From Mameliella sp. MMSF_3455 (GTDB taxonomy: Bacteria; Pseudomonadota; Alphaproteobacteria; Rhodobacterales; Rhodobacteraceae), in the NCBI RefSeq assembly GCF_030733205.1, contig NZ_JASHJL010000033.1, forward strand, positions 1 through 56,684: 56,684 nt of DNA, written 5' to 3'. This document shows positions 37,222 to 45,930 of this stretch, piece after piece. The notes below the pieces were generated by a model, which searched no databases, had not been told where the DNA came from, and saw only the letters and a list, made by a program, of their open reading frames with translations. The position numbers were made by a program, and so were the translations under genes. Every line of letters begins with the position of its first letter. The stretch's first letter is position 1.

Positions 37222-37542
37222 ATGCCTGTTCGGTTCCATCATCCGCTGTTTTGCGCCGCTGCCCTGGCGGCCCTGACCGGCTGCACCCAGTTCCCGGAAC
37301 TGGACGCGACGCAGACGCCGGGCGTGGCGGACGCGCCCTATCCGGATCTCTTGCCGCTGGAGGCGCTCTTGAACGGGGCCGTGCCGAGGGCGACCCCCGG
37401 CGAGGCCGCCGCGGTCGAGGGGCGTGTGGCGGCGCTGAAGGCGCGGGCCAACCGTTTGCAGCGTGTGGATGTGGCGCCGCGCGGTGTCGATCGGCGGTTG
37501 TTGCGGCTGCGACAGAAGGCAGAGGCACTTCGGTCCGAGTGA
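37222..37542 (+). CDS. Small predicted lipoprotein, 106 aa
   Basis: Signal peptide with lipobox LTGC (C21), then an alanine- and arginine-rich helical mature part (EAAAVEGRVAALKARANRLQR) that may form a coiled coil. No domain I know. It is divergent from TetR and 145 bases before hom. Small lipoproteins of this kind occur at the same locus in roseobacters as far as I recall. Confidence 0.75.
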   Translation: MPVRFHHPLFCAAALAALTGCTQFPELDATQTPGVADAPYPDLLPLEALLNGAVPRATPGEAAAVEGRVAALKARANRLQRVDVAPRGVDRRLLRLRQKAEALRSE

Positions 37543-37687
37543 GCGCCGCAGGGTGCGGGGCGTTTGTGCATCAGGCTTGGGGATCAGGCCGCCGAAGGCT
37601 CTCATGGGGCTTGTCGCCCTTGTCCCCGGCGAGGCTTGGCGATAACTCCGACCTCGAATTGACCCCGAGGGAAAAAGGAGCCCGCCC

Positions 37688-38974
37688 ATGTCCCAGCCAC
37701 TCCGTCTAGGTATTGCCGGTCTGGGGACCGTGGGCACAGGCGTCGTCAAGATCGTGCGCCAGAAGGCGCCGCTTTTGACCGAACGGTCGGGCCGCACCAT
37801 CGAGATCAGCGCCGTGTCCGCGCGCACCCGCGACAAGGATCGCGGCGTCAACCTGTCCAGCTATGCCTGGGAAGATGACCCGGTGGCGCTGGCGACACGC
37901 GACGACGTGGACGTCTTTGTCGAACTTATGGGCGGCAGCGACGGGCCGGCCAAGGCGGCTGTCGAGGCGGCGCTGAAGGCGGGCAAGGATGTTGTCACCG
38001 CCAACAAGGCGATGCTGGCCCACCACGGCCAGGCGCTGGCGGCGCTGGCCGAGGCTCATGGCGCGGTGCTGCGTTTCGAGGCGGCGGTGGCCGGGGGCAT
38101 TCCCGTGATCAAGGCGCTGACCGAGGGGCTGGCCGGGAACGACATCGAGCGCGTGATGGGTGTGATGAACGGCACCTGCAACTACATCCTGACCCGGATG
38201 GAGGACGGGGGCTTGACCTACGAAGAGGCCTTTGCCGAGGCCGACGCGCTGGGGTTCCTGGAGGCCGATCCGCAGCTGGACGTGGGCGGGATCGACGCGG
38301 GTCACAAACTGTCGCTGCTGTCGTCCATCGCCTTCGGTACCCAGGTGAATTTCGACGCGGTCGAGCTGGAAGGCATCGGCAGCGTTACCGTCGAGGACAT
38401 TCGCCAGGCCGCCGACATGGGCTTTCGGATCAAGCTGCTGGGTGTCGCGCGGATGACTGGCCGGGGGCTGGAGCAGAGCATGGCGCCTTGCCTGGTGCCG
38501 GCGAACTCGCCGCTGGGGCAGTTGCAGGGCGGCACCAACATGGTGGTGATCGAGGGCGACCAGGTGGGGCAGATCGTCATGCGCGGTGCCGGTGCCGGCG
38601 AAGGCCCGACGGCCAGCGCCGTGATGGGCGACGTCATGGACGTGGCGCGGGGCCTGCGGGTGTCGACCTTTGGCCGTCCCGCGGCAAGCCTGGTCGAGGC
38701 AGTCCCGGCGCGCGCCTCCACGCCCGCGCCCTACTACCTGCGCATGACCCTGGCGGACAAGCCGGGGGCGCTGGCCAAGGTGGCGACCGCGCTGGGCGAG
38801 GCGGGCGTTTCCATCAACCGGATGCGTCAGTACGGCCACAACGACGACAGCGCGCCGGTGCTGATCGTGACGCACAAGACGACGCGCAACGCGCTGGACC
38901 AGGCGCTCTCCGCGATGGAGGCCACCGGCGTCGTCATCACCGCACCCGTGGCGCTGCGGATCGAGGAAGTCTGA
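37688..38974 (+). CDS. hom: Homoserine dehydrogenase
   Basis: Reduces aspartate semialdehyde to homoserine for threonine, methionine and isoleucine synthesis. 428 residues: NAD(P) fold with GIAGLGTVGTGVV, the catalytic signature in GVMNGTCNYILTRM with a downstream DVGGIDAGHK, and a C-terminal ACT domain (from about residue 350) for feedback by threonine. An AAAAAGGAG site lies before the ATG. It starts the hom-glpX-recJ run common in Rhodobacterales. Confidence 0.96.
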   Translation: MSQPLRLGIAGLGTVGTGVVKIVRQKAPLLTERSGRTIEISAVSARTRDKDRGVNLSSYAWEDDPVALATRDDVDVFVELMGGSDGPAKAAVEAALKAGKDVVTANKAMLAHHGQALAALAEAHGAVLRFEAAVAGGIPVIKALTEGLAGNDIERVMGVMNGTCNYILTRMEDGGLTYEEAFAEADALGFLEADPQLDVGGIDAGHKLSLLSSIAFGTQVNFDAVELEGIGSVTVEDIRQAADMGFRIKLLGVARMTGRGLEQSMAPCLVPANSPLGQLQGGTNMVVIEGDQVGQIVMRGAGAGEGPTASAVMGDVMDVARGLRVSTFGRPAASLVEAVPARASTPAPYYLRMTLADKPGALAKVATALGEAGVSINRMRQYGHNDDSAPVLIVTHKTTRNALDQALSAMEATGVVITAPVALRIEEV

Positions 38975-38997
38975 GACGGAACCGCCGGCGGCCTTGC

Positions 38998-39016
38998 CCC
39001 GGCGGAAACCGCCGGG
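38998..39016 (+). other. Stem-loop between hom and glpX
   Basis: CCCGGCGG and CCGCCGGG form a perfect 8-bp stem over AAA, 24 bases after the hom stop. No T-run; partial terminator or mRNA stabiliser. Confidence 0.55.
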
Positions 39017-39051
39017 TAGACGAATAATCAGAAGTTTTTCGAGGAAATCCC

Positions 39052-40026
39052 ATGTCCACCCCCATCGATTTCAACGACCGCATGCTCTCTCTCGGCCTGG
39101 CCCGCGTGGCCGAGCAGGCCGCCATCGCCAGTGCCGACTGGATCGGGCGCGGCGACGAGAAGGCCGCCGACCAGGCCGCCGTCAACGCGATGCGCGAACA
39201 GCTGAACAAACTGGACATCAAGGGGGTCGTCGTCATCGGCGAGGGTGAGCGCGACGAGGCGCCGATGCTGTACATCGGCGAAGAGGTCGGCAATGGCGCG
39301 GGTCCCGGCGTGGACATCGCGCTGGACCCGCTCGAAGGCACCACGCTGACCGCCAAGGACATGCCCAACGCCCTGACCGTGATCGCGATGGGGCCGCGCG
39401 GCAGCATGCTGCACGCGCCGGATGTCTACATGGACAAGCTGGCCATCGGTCCGGGCTACCCCGAGGGGATCGTGACATTGGAGATGCCGCCCGCCACTCG
39501 CGTATCGGCGCTGGCCACGGCAAAGGGCTGTGGCCCGGGCGACATCACCGTCTGCATCCTGGAACGGCCCCGCCACGAGGAAATGATCGCCGAGGTCCGC
39601 TCGACCGGGGCCTCGATCCGTCTGATCACGGATGGTGACGTGGCCGGTGTCATGCACTGCGCCGAACCGCACATGACGGGGATCGACATGTACATGGGGT
39701 CCGGCGGCGCGCCCGAAGGCGTGCTGGCCGCGGCCGCGCTGAAATGCATGGGCGGCCAGATCTATGGCCGCCTGCTGTTCCGCAACGACGATGAGCGTGG
39801 CCGCGCGGCCAAGGCGGGGATCTCGGACCTGGACAAGATCTATGCCCGGGACGAGATGGTGACCGCCGACGTGATCTTTGCCGCCACCGGCGTGACCGGC
39901 GGCTCCCTGCTGCCGGGGATCAAGCGCGAGATCGGCTGGGTCACAACGGAAACGCTGCTGATGCGGTCCAAGACCGGCTCCGTCCGGCGCATGAGCTATC
40001 GCAACCCGGTCGACCACAACGTTTGA
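39052..40026 (+). CDS. glpX: Class II fructose-1,6-bisphosphatase
   Basis: Hydrolyses fructose-1,6-bisphosphate in gluconeogenesis; the GlpX type may also take sedoheptulose bisphosphate. 324 residues with the metal site GEGERDEAPMLYIGEE, the DPLEGTT motif and GSGGAPEGVLAAAALKCMGG. Normal length. It is 77 bases after hom and likely on the same mRNA. AGGAAA-type site before the ATG. Confidence 0.96.
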   Translation: MSTPIDFNDRMLSLGLARVAEQAAIASADWIGRGDEKAADQAAVNAMREQLNKLDIKGVVVIGEGERDEAPMLYIGEEVGNGAGPGVDIALDPLEGTTLTAKDMPNALTVIAMGPRGSMLHAPDVYMDKLAIGPGYPEGIVTLEMPPATRVSALATAKGCGPGDITVCILERPRHEEMIAEVRSTGASIRLITDGDVAGVMHCAEPHMTGIDMYMGSGGAPEGVLAAAALKCMGGQIYGRLLFRNDDERGRAAKAGISDLDKIYARDEMVTADVIFAATGVTGGSLLPGIKREIGWVTTETLLMRSKTGSVRRMSYRNPVDHNV

Positions 40027-40046
40027 GCGGGGTGGGGCGGTCTGAA

Positions 40047-40113
40047 GGTGGGGGCGCTGCCCCCGTCTCCCTTCGGTCGACTCCCCCGGAAGTATTTTCA
40101 GAGAAAAGAAGCC
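40047..40113 (+). repeat. REP-like intergenic repeat of Rhodobacteraceae type
   Basis: GGGGGC-GCT-GCCCCC (40050-40064), then CCCCCGGAAGTATTTTC and GAGAAAAGAAG. I recall many copies of such a G-run hairpin, CCCCCGAGTATTT and AAGAAG unit between genes of roseobacter genomes. Only one copy is in this window. It lies between glpX and recJ and may end the glpX transcript. Confidence 0.5.
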
Positions 40114-40123
40114 GGGAGAGGGT

Positions 40124-41878
40124 TTGTCTTATCTTGGGGTCGAAAGCAGTCTGACCGGGCGGCGCTGGGTCGGTCCCGGCCCCGAAGAGACCCGGCAGGC
40201 CGAGGCGCTGGTACAGCGGAGCGGTTTGAACCACGCGCTTTGCGCCGTGCTGGCCCGGCTGGGCGTCGGTGCCGACGAGGCGGAGTCCTACCTGGCGCCG
40301 AAACTGCGCGACCTGATGCCCGATCCGAGATCGCTCAAGGACATGGAGCGTGCGGCGGAGCGGTTCCTGCAGGCGGTACGCGGGCGCGAACGGATAGCCG
40401 TCTTTGCCGATTACGACGTGGACGGGGGCAGTTCCGCGGCGTTGCTGCTGGACTGGTTGCGGCAGATGGGGCGGCAGGCGACGCTATACGTTCCCGATCG
40501 GATCGACGAGGGCTATGGGCCCAATGTTCCCGCCATGCAGGCTCTGGCCGCCGAGCATGACCTGATCCTCTGCGTCGATTGCGGCACGCTCTCGCATGAG
40601 CCCATTGCCGCAGCCAAGGGGGCCGCGGATGTTGTGGTGTTGGACCACCACCTGGGCGGCGAGACGCTGCCCGATTGCGTGGCCGTGGTGAACCCCAACC
40701 GCCAGGACGAGGATGGCGCCTTGGCGCATCTCTGCGCGGCGGCGGTGGTCTTTCTGATGCTGGTTGAGGCCGGGCGCCAGCTGCGCGACGCGGGGGCCAG
40801 GGGGCCCGACCTGATGGCGGCCCTGGACCTGGTTGCGCTGGCGACTGTGGCCGACGTGGCGCCCCTGAAAGGCGTCAACCGGGCCTTTGTTCACCAGGGG
40901 CTGAGGGTCATGGCGGGCCGGGCGCGTCCGGGCCTGGTGGCGCTGTCGGACGTGGCGCGGCTGGAACGGGCGCCCGCCGCCTATCACTTGGGCTATGTCA
41001 TGGGGCCGCGGGTGAATGCGGGGGGGCGGATCGGCAAGGCGGACCTGGGCGCGCGCCTGCTGGCCTGTGACAGCCCGGCGGAGGCGCAGGCGATGGCCGA
41101 ACGCCTGGACCAACTCAACACCGAGCGACGCGAGATCGAGGCCGCCGTCCGCGAGGCCGCGCTGGCCCAGGCCGAGGCGCGGGGGCTGGAGGCGCCGCTG
41201 GTCTGGGCGGCCGAGGACGGTTGGCATCCGGGCGTTGTGGGCATTGTTGCCTCGCGCCTCAAGGAACAGACCAACCGGCCCTCCATCGTGATCGGCTTCG
41301 AGGGGGACGAGGGCAAGGGATCGGGCCGGTCGGTACCCGGTGTCGACCTCGGTGCGGCGATCCAGAAGCTGGCCGCCGAGGGTCTGCTGGTCAAGGGTGG
41401 CGGGCACAAGATGGCCGCCGGGCTGACAGTGCTGCGTGCTCAACTGGAACCGGCGATGGCGCGCCTGTCCGAGCTGCTGGAACGCCAGGGTGCGGGGCAG
41501 GGCGGTGCGGCGGATCTGCGGGTTGACGGGCTTTTGATGCCGGGCGCGGCCAGTGTCGAACTGGTCGAACAGCTGGAACGCGCCGGTCCCTTTGGTGCCG
41601 CGGTGCCGGGGCCACGATTCGTGCTGCCCGACTTGCAGATCCGCTACGCGCGGCGGGTCGGGAAAGGGCACCTGAAACTGACGGTCTCTGACGGTATGGG
41701 CGCGTCGCTGGACGCGATTCTCTTCTCGGCCTTCGACGGACCGCTGGGGCCGGCGCTGGAGGACCACAATGGGGGGCGATTCCACCTTGCGGGCAAGCTG
41801 GACGTGAATTTCTGGCAAGGTCGATCGACGGTACAGATGCGCCTCGACGACGCCGCGCCGGCTGCTGGCGAGGGCTGA
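40124..41878 (+). CDS. recJ: Single-strand-specific exonuclease RecJ
   Basis: 5'-3' single-strand DNA exonuclease for mismatch repair and recombination. 584 residues with the DHH phosphoesterase motifs FADYDVDGG, VDCGT and VVVLDHHLGG, then the DHHA1 domain with GGGHKMAAG, and a C-terminal OB-like part. The start is taken as a TTG, giving MSYLGVESSLTGRRWVGP, because conservation with other RecJ proteins begins there and GGGAGAGGG lies before it; no ATG is near. Last of the hom-glpX-recJ run. Confidence 0.94.
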   Translation: MSYLGVESSLTGRRWVGPGPEETRQAEALVQRSGLNHALCAVLARLGVGADEAESYLAPKLRDLMPDPRSLKDMERAAERFLQAVRGRERIAVFADYDVDGGSSAALLLDWLRQMGRQATLYVPDRIDEGYGPNVPAMQALAAEHDLILCVDCGTLSHEPIAAAKGAADVVVLDHHLGGETLPDCVAVVNPNRQDEDGALAHLCAAAVVFLMLVEAGRQLRDAGARGPDLMAALDLVALATVADVAPLKGVNRAFVHQGLRVMAGRARPGLVALSDVARLERAPAAYHLGYVMGPRVNAGGRIGKADLGARLLACDSPAEAQAMAERLDQLNTERREIEAAVREAALAQAEARGLEAPLVWAAEDGWHPGVVGIVASRLKEQTNRPSIVIGFEGDEGKGSGRSVPGVDLGAAIQKLAAEGLLVKGGGHKMAAGLTVLRAQLEPAMARLSELLERQGAGQGGAADLRVDGLLMPGAASVELVEQLERAGPFGAAVPGPRFVLPDLQIRYARRVGKGHLKLTVSDGMGASLDAILFSAFDGPLGPALEDHNGGRFHLAGKLDVNFWQGRSTVQMRLDDAAPAAGEG

Positions 41879-42015
41879 AAACGGGTGCTTTTGGACTTTG
41901 TTTCGAGGGTGCGAAAATTTCTGAATTTTGTGCTTGCAAGCACCGCGCGCTTTTCATAGAACCCGCCTCACGCCGCAGCGATGGTCACATAGACAGCGCC
42001 ACGGCGGACCAGAGT

Positions 42016-42090
42016 GGCCCGTTCGTCTATCGGTTAGGACGCCAGGTTTTCAACCTGGAAAGAGGGGTTCGATTCCCCTACGGGCTGCCA
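42016..42090 (+). tRNA. tRNA-Glu (TTC)
   Basis: 75-base cloverleaf. The acceptor GGCCCGT pairs with ACGGGCT (G1-U72 wobble), anticodon TTC in GGTTTTCAACC, T-loop GGTTCGATTCC, discriminator G and encoded CCA. It lies 137 bases after recJ, in the usual roseobacter order. Confidence 0.97.
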
Positions 42091-42677
42091 CTTCTCTCCA
42101 AGATCAGCGAAAAGTCCTTCGCCGTAACGGGGCGATGAGCATGTGCTCACGACGCGTCCAGACTGTGGTCTATTGCGCCTGCAAGGCGCAGGTCATGCCG
42201 GATGCCACAGTCGCCGGGCTGACGGTCAGGATGATCACCAGTACGTTGGGAAGGCACGTCAGGACGGCGACGATCCTTGCCATGGTCAGGAACGAGGCGA
42301 TTCCTCTCGACGCCTCCTGTATCGCTGTTTCGTTTCGCGGCGCCGCATCTGGTTCGATGTCGATTTCGCGGCGGAAAGGTCCGCAATCTCGACCGGCGAA
42401 ATGGAAGGATCGGCGTGCAGCAACTCGGCCCGAATGTCGGCAATTGCCGGCAACAAGTGGGGGCTTTCGAACCTATGCCGGCGATTGAGACTACAGAGGT
42501 CAGACATTCGACCATCTCGACGGTGATGCCGGCTATGTTGTCCCGGGGCAGGCAGGACGGGGCGGCAAGGTTGTCCGCCACGCAGCGCGTCCACTGGGCC
42601 ACCAGCGCAGGTCGTTTCGGTACCATCAGGGCCGCCTCGACAAATGCGGTGCAGGCGGGTCGTGTCCCGCACCGGGT
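42091..42677 (-). other. Gene-poor stretch with possible broken small ORFs
   Basis: No secure gene. On the minus strand three frames each hold a protein-like piece: one with FVEAALMVPKRPALVAQWTR (about 42590-42630), one beginning MSDLCS at 42507 and containing AIADIRAELLHADPSISPV (73 residues to 42286), and one with a membrane-like MARIVAVLTCLPNVLVIILT (about 42200-42280). They overlap in the order of a single gene broken by frame changes. I do not recognise the family. It may be a pseudogene or two tiny genes. Confidence 0.35.
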
Positions 42678-44273
42678 CTAGCCCTTGGAGGTCAGTGCCC
42701 AGTCGACACCCGATTCCGCCATGGCCATGCGCGCCGATCCCTGCGACATCCAAAGATCCAGGGCGCGGTCGCTGTCGGGGCTCAGGCCTTTCAGGCGTTC
42801 GGCAAGGACCGCGCTTTGGGCGACCCAGGCGGCGCGCAGGACTGCGTCTGCGGCATAGAGTCTGGCGTCGGGCGCGGCCTCGCGCAGGCGCGTGACCAGC
42901 GCGGCAAAGCGCCCGGTCAGGTTGGCGCTGCCCGGCGCGGCCTTGGCGCGGTCGAGGAAGGCAGCCAGCGCCGCATCGTCCTTGAGCAGGCGCCGCAGGA
43001 CAAGGTCCTGCGCCTGCATGCCGGTGGTGCCCTCGTAAATCGTGGTGATCCGGACATCGCGGAAATATCGTTCGGCGGGCCATTCGCGGGTATAACCGGC
43101 CCCGCCCAGCACCTGGACCGTGTCGCTGGCGTTGTCCTGTCCCATCTCGCCGCCAAAGGTCTTGGCCAGCGGCAACAGGAAGGGGGCCAGCACCGCCGCG
43201 CTTTCATCGCCTTCCCTGGCCATGTCCAGCACCGTTGCGGTTTCCAGCACCAGCGCCGCCAGCAGCATCGCGCGGGCATCCAGCGTCAGCAGCATGCGCT
43301 GGATGTCGGGATGCGCGGTCAGCGCGACGGGCGGGGCAGAGGGGGCGCCGCCCTGACGGCGGTCCTCGGCATAGCTGCGGGCAAGGCGCGCGCAGGCGGC
43401 CGCGACACCCGCCCCCTGCGTGCCAACCTGCAGGCGCATCCGTTCGATCATGTGAAACAGCGCCGGCAGACCACGCCCCGGCGCGCCGATCATCACGCCC
43501 TCGGCCCCGTCAAAGCGCAGCACGCAGGTGGGAGAGCCGTGCAGGCCCAGCTTTTCCTCGATGCGCTCGACGTGGATTTCGTTCGCTGACCCTGCATCGG
43601 TCACGTTGGGCACAAGGAAAAGCGACAATCCCCGCGTGCCCTCTTCGGGTGCGCCGGTGCGGGCCAGCAGCAGGTGGCCGATCCGGTCGGTCATGTCGTG
43701 ATCGCCGAAGCTGATCCAGCACTTGGTGCCCGTGATCCGCCAGCCGTCACCATCCGCCTCGGCCCGCGTACGGATGCGGCCCACGTCCGACCCGGCATCT
43801 GGTTCGGAAATGCAGATGGTCGCGGCCCAGGTGCCCTCGGCCAATTTCGGACACCATTCGGCAGCAAGGTCCGGTGCATTGGCGGCCAGGCAAAAGGCCG
43901 CCGCGCGGCTGGAGCCGGGCAGCATCATGAAGGGCAGGGCGGCGCCTTCCATCGGCAGCGCGGCGGCGACATGCAGCGCCAGTGGCAGGCCCATGCCGCC
44001 GAGGTCCTCGGGCAGGTCGGCGGCCAGCCAGCCACCTTCGCCCAAAGCGCGGTAGGCGGCGCCATAGCCCTCGGGCGTGCGTACGCGTCCGCCCTCGACC
44101 CTGCAGCCTGTCTCGTCCGCCTTGGCGGCCAGCGGGGCCAGGGTTTCCTCGGCCAGCTTGAATGTCTCGCCGAGGATCTGGGCAACGGCGGTATCGTCCA
44201 GCCCGGCGGGCGCGGCTTGTTCTGCCCAACCTGGGGTGCGGGCAAGGATCTGTGCTAGCAATTCTGGAGTCAT
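42678..44273 (-). CDS. Acyl-CoA dehydrogenase (DmdC-like branch)
   Basis: FAD-dependent acyl-CoA dehydrogenase, 531 residues, longer than the classic 380-400. Motifs: ICISEPDAGSDVGRIRT (FAD contact), TGTKCWISFGDHD, LGLHGSPTCVLRFDGAEG, and near the end YTREWPAERYFRDVRITTIYEGTTGMQAQDLVLRRL. The extended C-terminal domain matches the branch with 3-methylmercaptopropionyl-CoA dehydrogenase DmdC (about 580-595 residues), though DmdC proper is longer. A fatty or branched acyl-CoA is equally possible. It is divergent from a MarR gene, which probably controls it. Confidence 0.88.
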   Translation of the reverse strand: MTPELLAQILARTPGWAEQAAPAGLDDTAVAQILGETFKLAEETLAPLAAKADETGCRVEGGRVRTPEGYGAAYRALGEGGWLAADLPEDLGGMGLPLALHVAAALPMEGAALPFMMLPGSSRAAAFCLAANAPDLAAEWCPKLAEGTWAATICISEPDAGSDVGRIRTRAEADGDGWRITGTKCWISFGDHDMTDRIGHLLLARTGAPEEGTRGLSLFLVPNVTDAGSANEIHVERIEEKLGLHGSPTCVLRFDGAEGVMIGAPGRGLPALFHMIERMRLQVGTQGAGVAAACARLARSYAEDRRQGGAPSAPPVALTAHPDIQRMLLTLDARAMLLAALVLETATVLDMAREGDESAAVLAPFLLPLAKTFGGEMGQDNASDTVQVLGGAGYTREWPAERYFRDVRITTIYEGTTGMQAQDLVLRRLLKDDAALAAFLDRAKAAPGSANLTGRFAALVTRLREAAPDARLYAADAVLRAAWVAQSAVLAERLKGLSPDSDRALDLWMSQGSARMAMAESGVDWALTSKG

Positions 44274-44448
44274 CGGGTCACCTTCTCGACGGGAGGCGCG
44301 TCGACGCGGCGCGCGAAGGCGCCCTGGATGGCATCATCTGCGCCGGTAGGTTGGCGCTGATGCCTCTGGACGTTGGCCATGTCTCCTCCTGCACGGCCGG
44401 GGGAGCCCCCCTTGTCTGACGGGCGTGATCTTGACTCGAATCGAAAAA

Positions 44449-44468
44449 ATTGTCTACTGGGAAACAAT
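44449..44468. promoter_or_regulatory. Candidate MarR operator
   Basis: ATTGT (44449-44453) and ACAAT (44464-44468) form an inverted repeat of 20 bases, in the A/T-rich part of the gap between the divergent genes. A TTGACT (44431) lies just before and could be a -35 box of the MarR gene. MarR proteins often bind TTG-N-CAA-like sites of this size. Confidence 0.4.
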
Positions 44469-44530
44469 AATGATATCGCAAACAGCGAATGTTGGGGGGA
44501 TCTGCATGGCCATGTGTACTGAGAGGGCAG

Positions 44531-45043
44531 GTGTCCGCGCCGGACGGGGCGGCGGGAAGTGTTGCCGTGGATGATCAGCGCAAGGACCGCCCGGACGGCT
44601 TGGTGCATTTTGGCCCGCTGTCCGAGGCTCTGGGCTTTCTGCTGCGCCTTGCCCAGTTGAAAAGCTTTGCAGGCTTCTTTCGCTCGTTCGAGGCAGAGGA
44701 CATCCGCCCGGGTGAACTGACGGTCCTGATGGTCCTGCACGAGAACCCGGGCATCCGGCAGGGCATGCTGGCCAAGTCGCTCAGCATCAAGCGGGCGCAT
44801 ATGACCAAGATGGTGCGCCAGATGGAGGACGAGGGCCTGATCCTGCGCCGCGTTCCCGAGGACGACAAGCGCGCGATGGAACTGTGGCTGACAGAGGCCG
44901 GCGAAGCGCGGGTTGCGGTTCTGGCGCCGATCCTGGCCGAGCATGAAACCGGCGCCGCCGCCGGGCTGTCCCTGACCGAAACCGCTGAACTGAAGCGACT
45001 GCTGCGCAAGATGCTGAATATCCGCAACGGCGCCGGCGGCTGA
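44531..45043 (+). CDS. MarR-family transcriptional regulator
   Basis: Winged-helix regulator, about 170 residues. The DNA-binding part reads RQGMLAKSLSIKRAHMTKMVRQMEDEGLILRR, followed by the wing EDDKRAMELWLTEAG. Start uncertain: GTG at 44531 has GAGAGG close before it; an ATG at 44489 and a GTG at 44567 are also in frame. It probably represses the divergent acyl-CoA dehydrogenase until an acyl-CoA or aromatic ligand binds (inference from position). Confidence 0.85.
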   Translation: MSAPDGAAGSVAVDDQRKDRPDGLVHFGPLSEALGFLLRLAQLKSFAGFFRSFEAEDIRPGELTVLMVLHENPGIRQGMLAKSLSIKRAHMTKMVRQMEDEGLILRRVPEDDKRAMELWLTEAGEARVAVLAPILAEHETGAAAGLSLTETAELKRLLRKMLNIRNGAGG

Positions 45044-45067
45044 GCCGTGGCACCGTCAAGGGGGCGT

Positions 45068-45904
45068 TCAGGTCTCCTTGCGGTCGTCCACAATATTCAT
45101 CTGTGCCTGACCGCTCTGGCCCAGGTCCACCGCCGCGAAGGGCCCGCCGTGGCACATCTGTGCCTGGTCCGTCGGGTCGCCCGGCCCCTCGGCGGCGAGG
45201 ATCTGAGCGGCGAATTGTTCGGCGTTGTCCCTGGGCGCATACCCAAGGTAGCGTGCTGCCGAATTGTCCACCGGGCAGCGGTCGTTGTCCGACACGCCGT
45301 AGACAATCGTGAATCCCGTCGTTGGCGTGTCGATCGCCCGGGTCACCAACTGAACCAGGTCGCCGTAGCTGAGCCAGGTTCCCAGCGCCCGCGCCCCTGT
45401 CACCTGCGCGCAGGAGAGGATGCGCAGGCAGACCGCCTCGACCCCGCGTTTTTCCCAGTACATGCGCGCCAGGTCCTCGGCGAAACACTTGGCCAGACCG
45501 TAGAAAGTGTCGGGCCGGTGCGGCACATCCGTGCCGATCCGCTCTTGCCGGGGGTACATGCCGACCGCGTGGATCGAACTGGCGTAGACCACGCGCCGCA
45601 CGCCGTGCCGGTGCGCCGCCTCCCAGACGTTGTAGGCGCCGACGATGTTGGGGCCAAGGATCTGCTCGAACGGGGCCTCGTCCCCGATGGCGCCGAAATG
45701 CACCACCATGTCGGCCCCCCTGATAACTTCGCTGATGGCCTCCGGATCGGCCAGGTCGGCGCACGCATATCGTTCCCCGGGGTAGAGCGTGCCGATGCTT
45801 TCCGCGATGTCCGTCGACACCAGTTCCTCGGCCAGGAGCGACAGCGGTTCGCGCAGGTAGGACCCCAGCCGCCCCGCGGCGCCGGTCAAAACGAGTTTTT
45901 TCAT
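45068..45904 (-). CDS. NAD-dependent epimerase/dehydratase, uronate dehydrogenase-like
   Basis: Short-chain extended reductase, 278 residues. The Rossmann motif is TGAAGRLGSYL (7-17); the catalytic Y135 and K139 lie in YGLAK with S109-S110 before them in YASSIHAVG. The context YGLAKCFAEDLA and the SIHAVGMYPR stretch resemble uronate dehydrogenase, which oxidises galacturonate or glucuronate to the lactone. It is the last gene of the LysR-hyuAB-oxidoreductase run, 26 bases after the oxidoreductase stop. In that setting another sugar or amide substrate is possible. Confidence 0.82.
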   Translation of the reverse strand: MKKLVLTGAAGRLGSYLREPLSLLAEELVSTDIAESIGTLYPGERYACADLADPEAISEVIRGADMVVHFGAIGDEAPFEQILGPNIVGAYNVWEAAHRHGVRRVVYASSIHAVGMYPRQERIGTDVPHRPDTFYGLAKCFAEDLARMYWEKRGVEAVCLRILSCAQVTGARALGTWLSYGDLVQLVTRAIDTPTTGFTIVYGVSDNDRCPVDNSAARYLGYAPRDNAEQFAAQILAAEGPGDPTDQAQMCHGGPFAAVDLGQSGQAQMNIVDDRKET

Positions 45905-45930
45905 GTCGTGTCCTTTCCTTCTGCCGTGTC

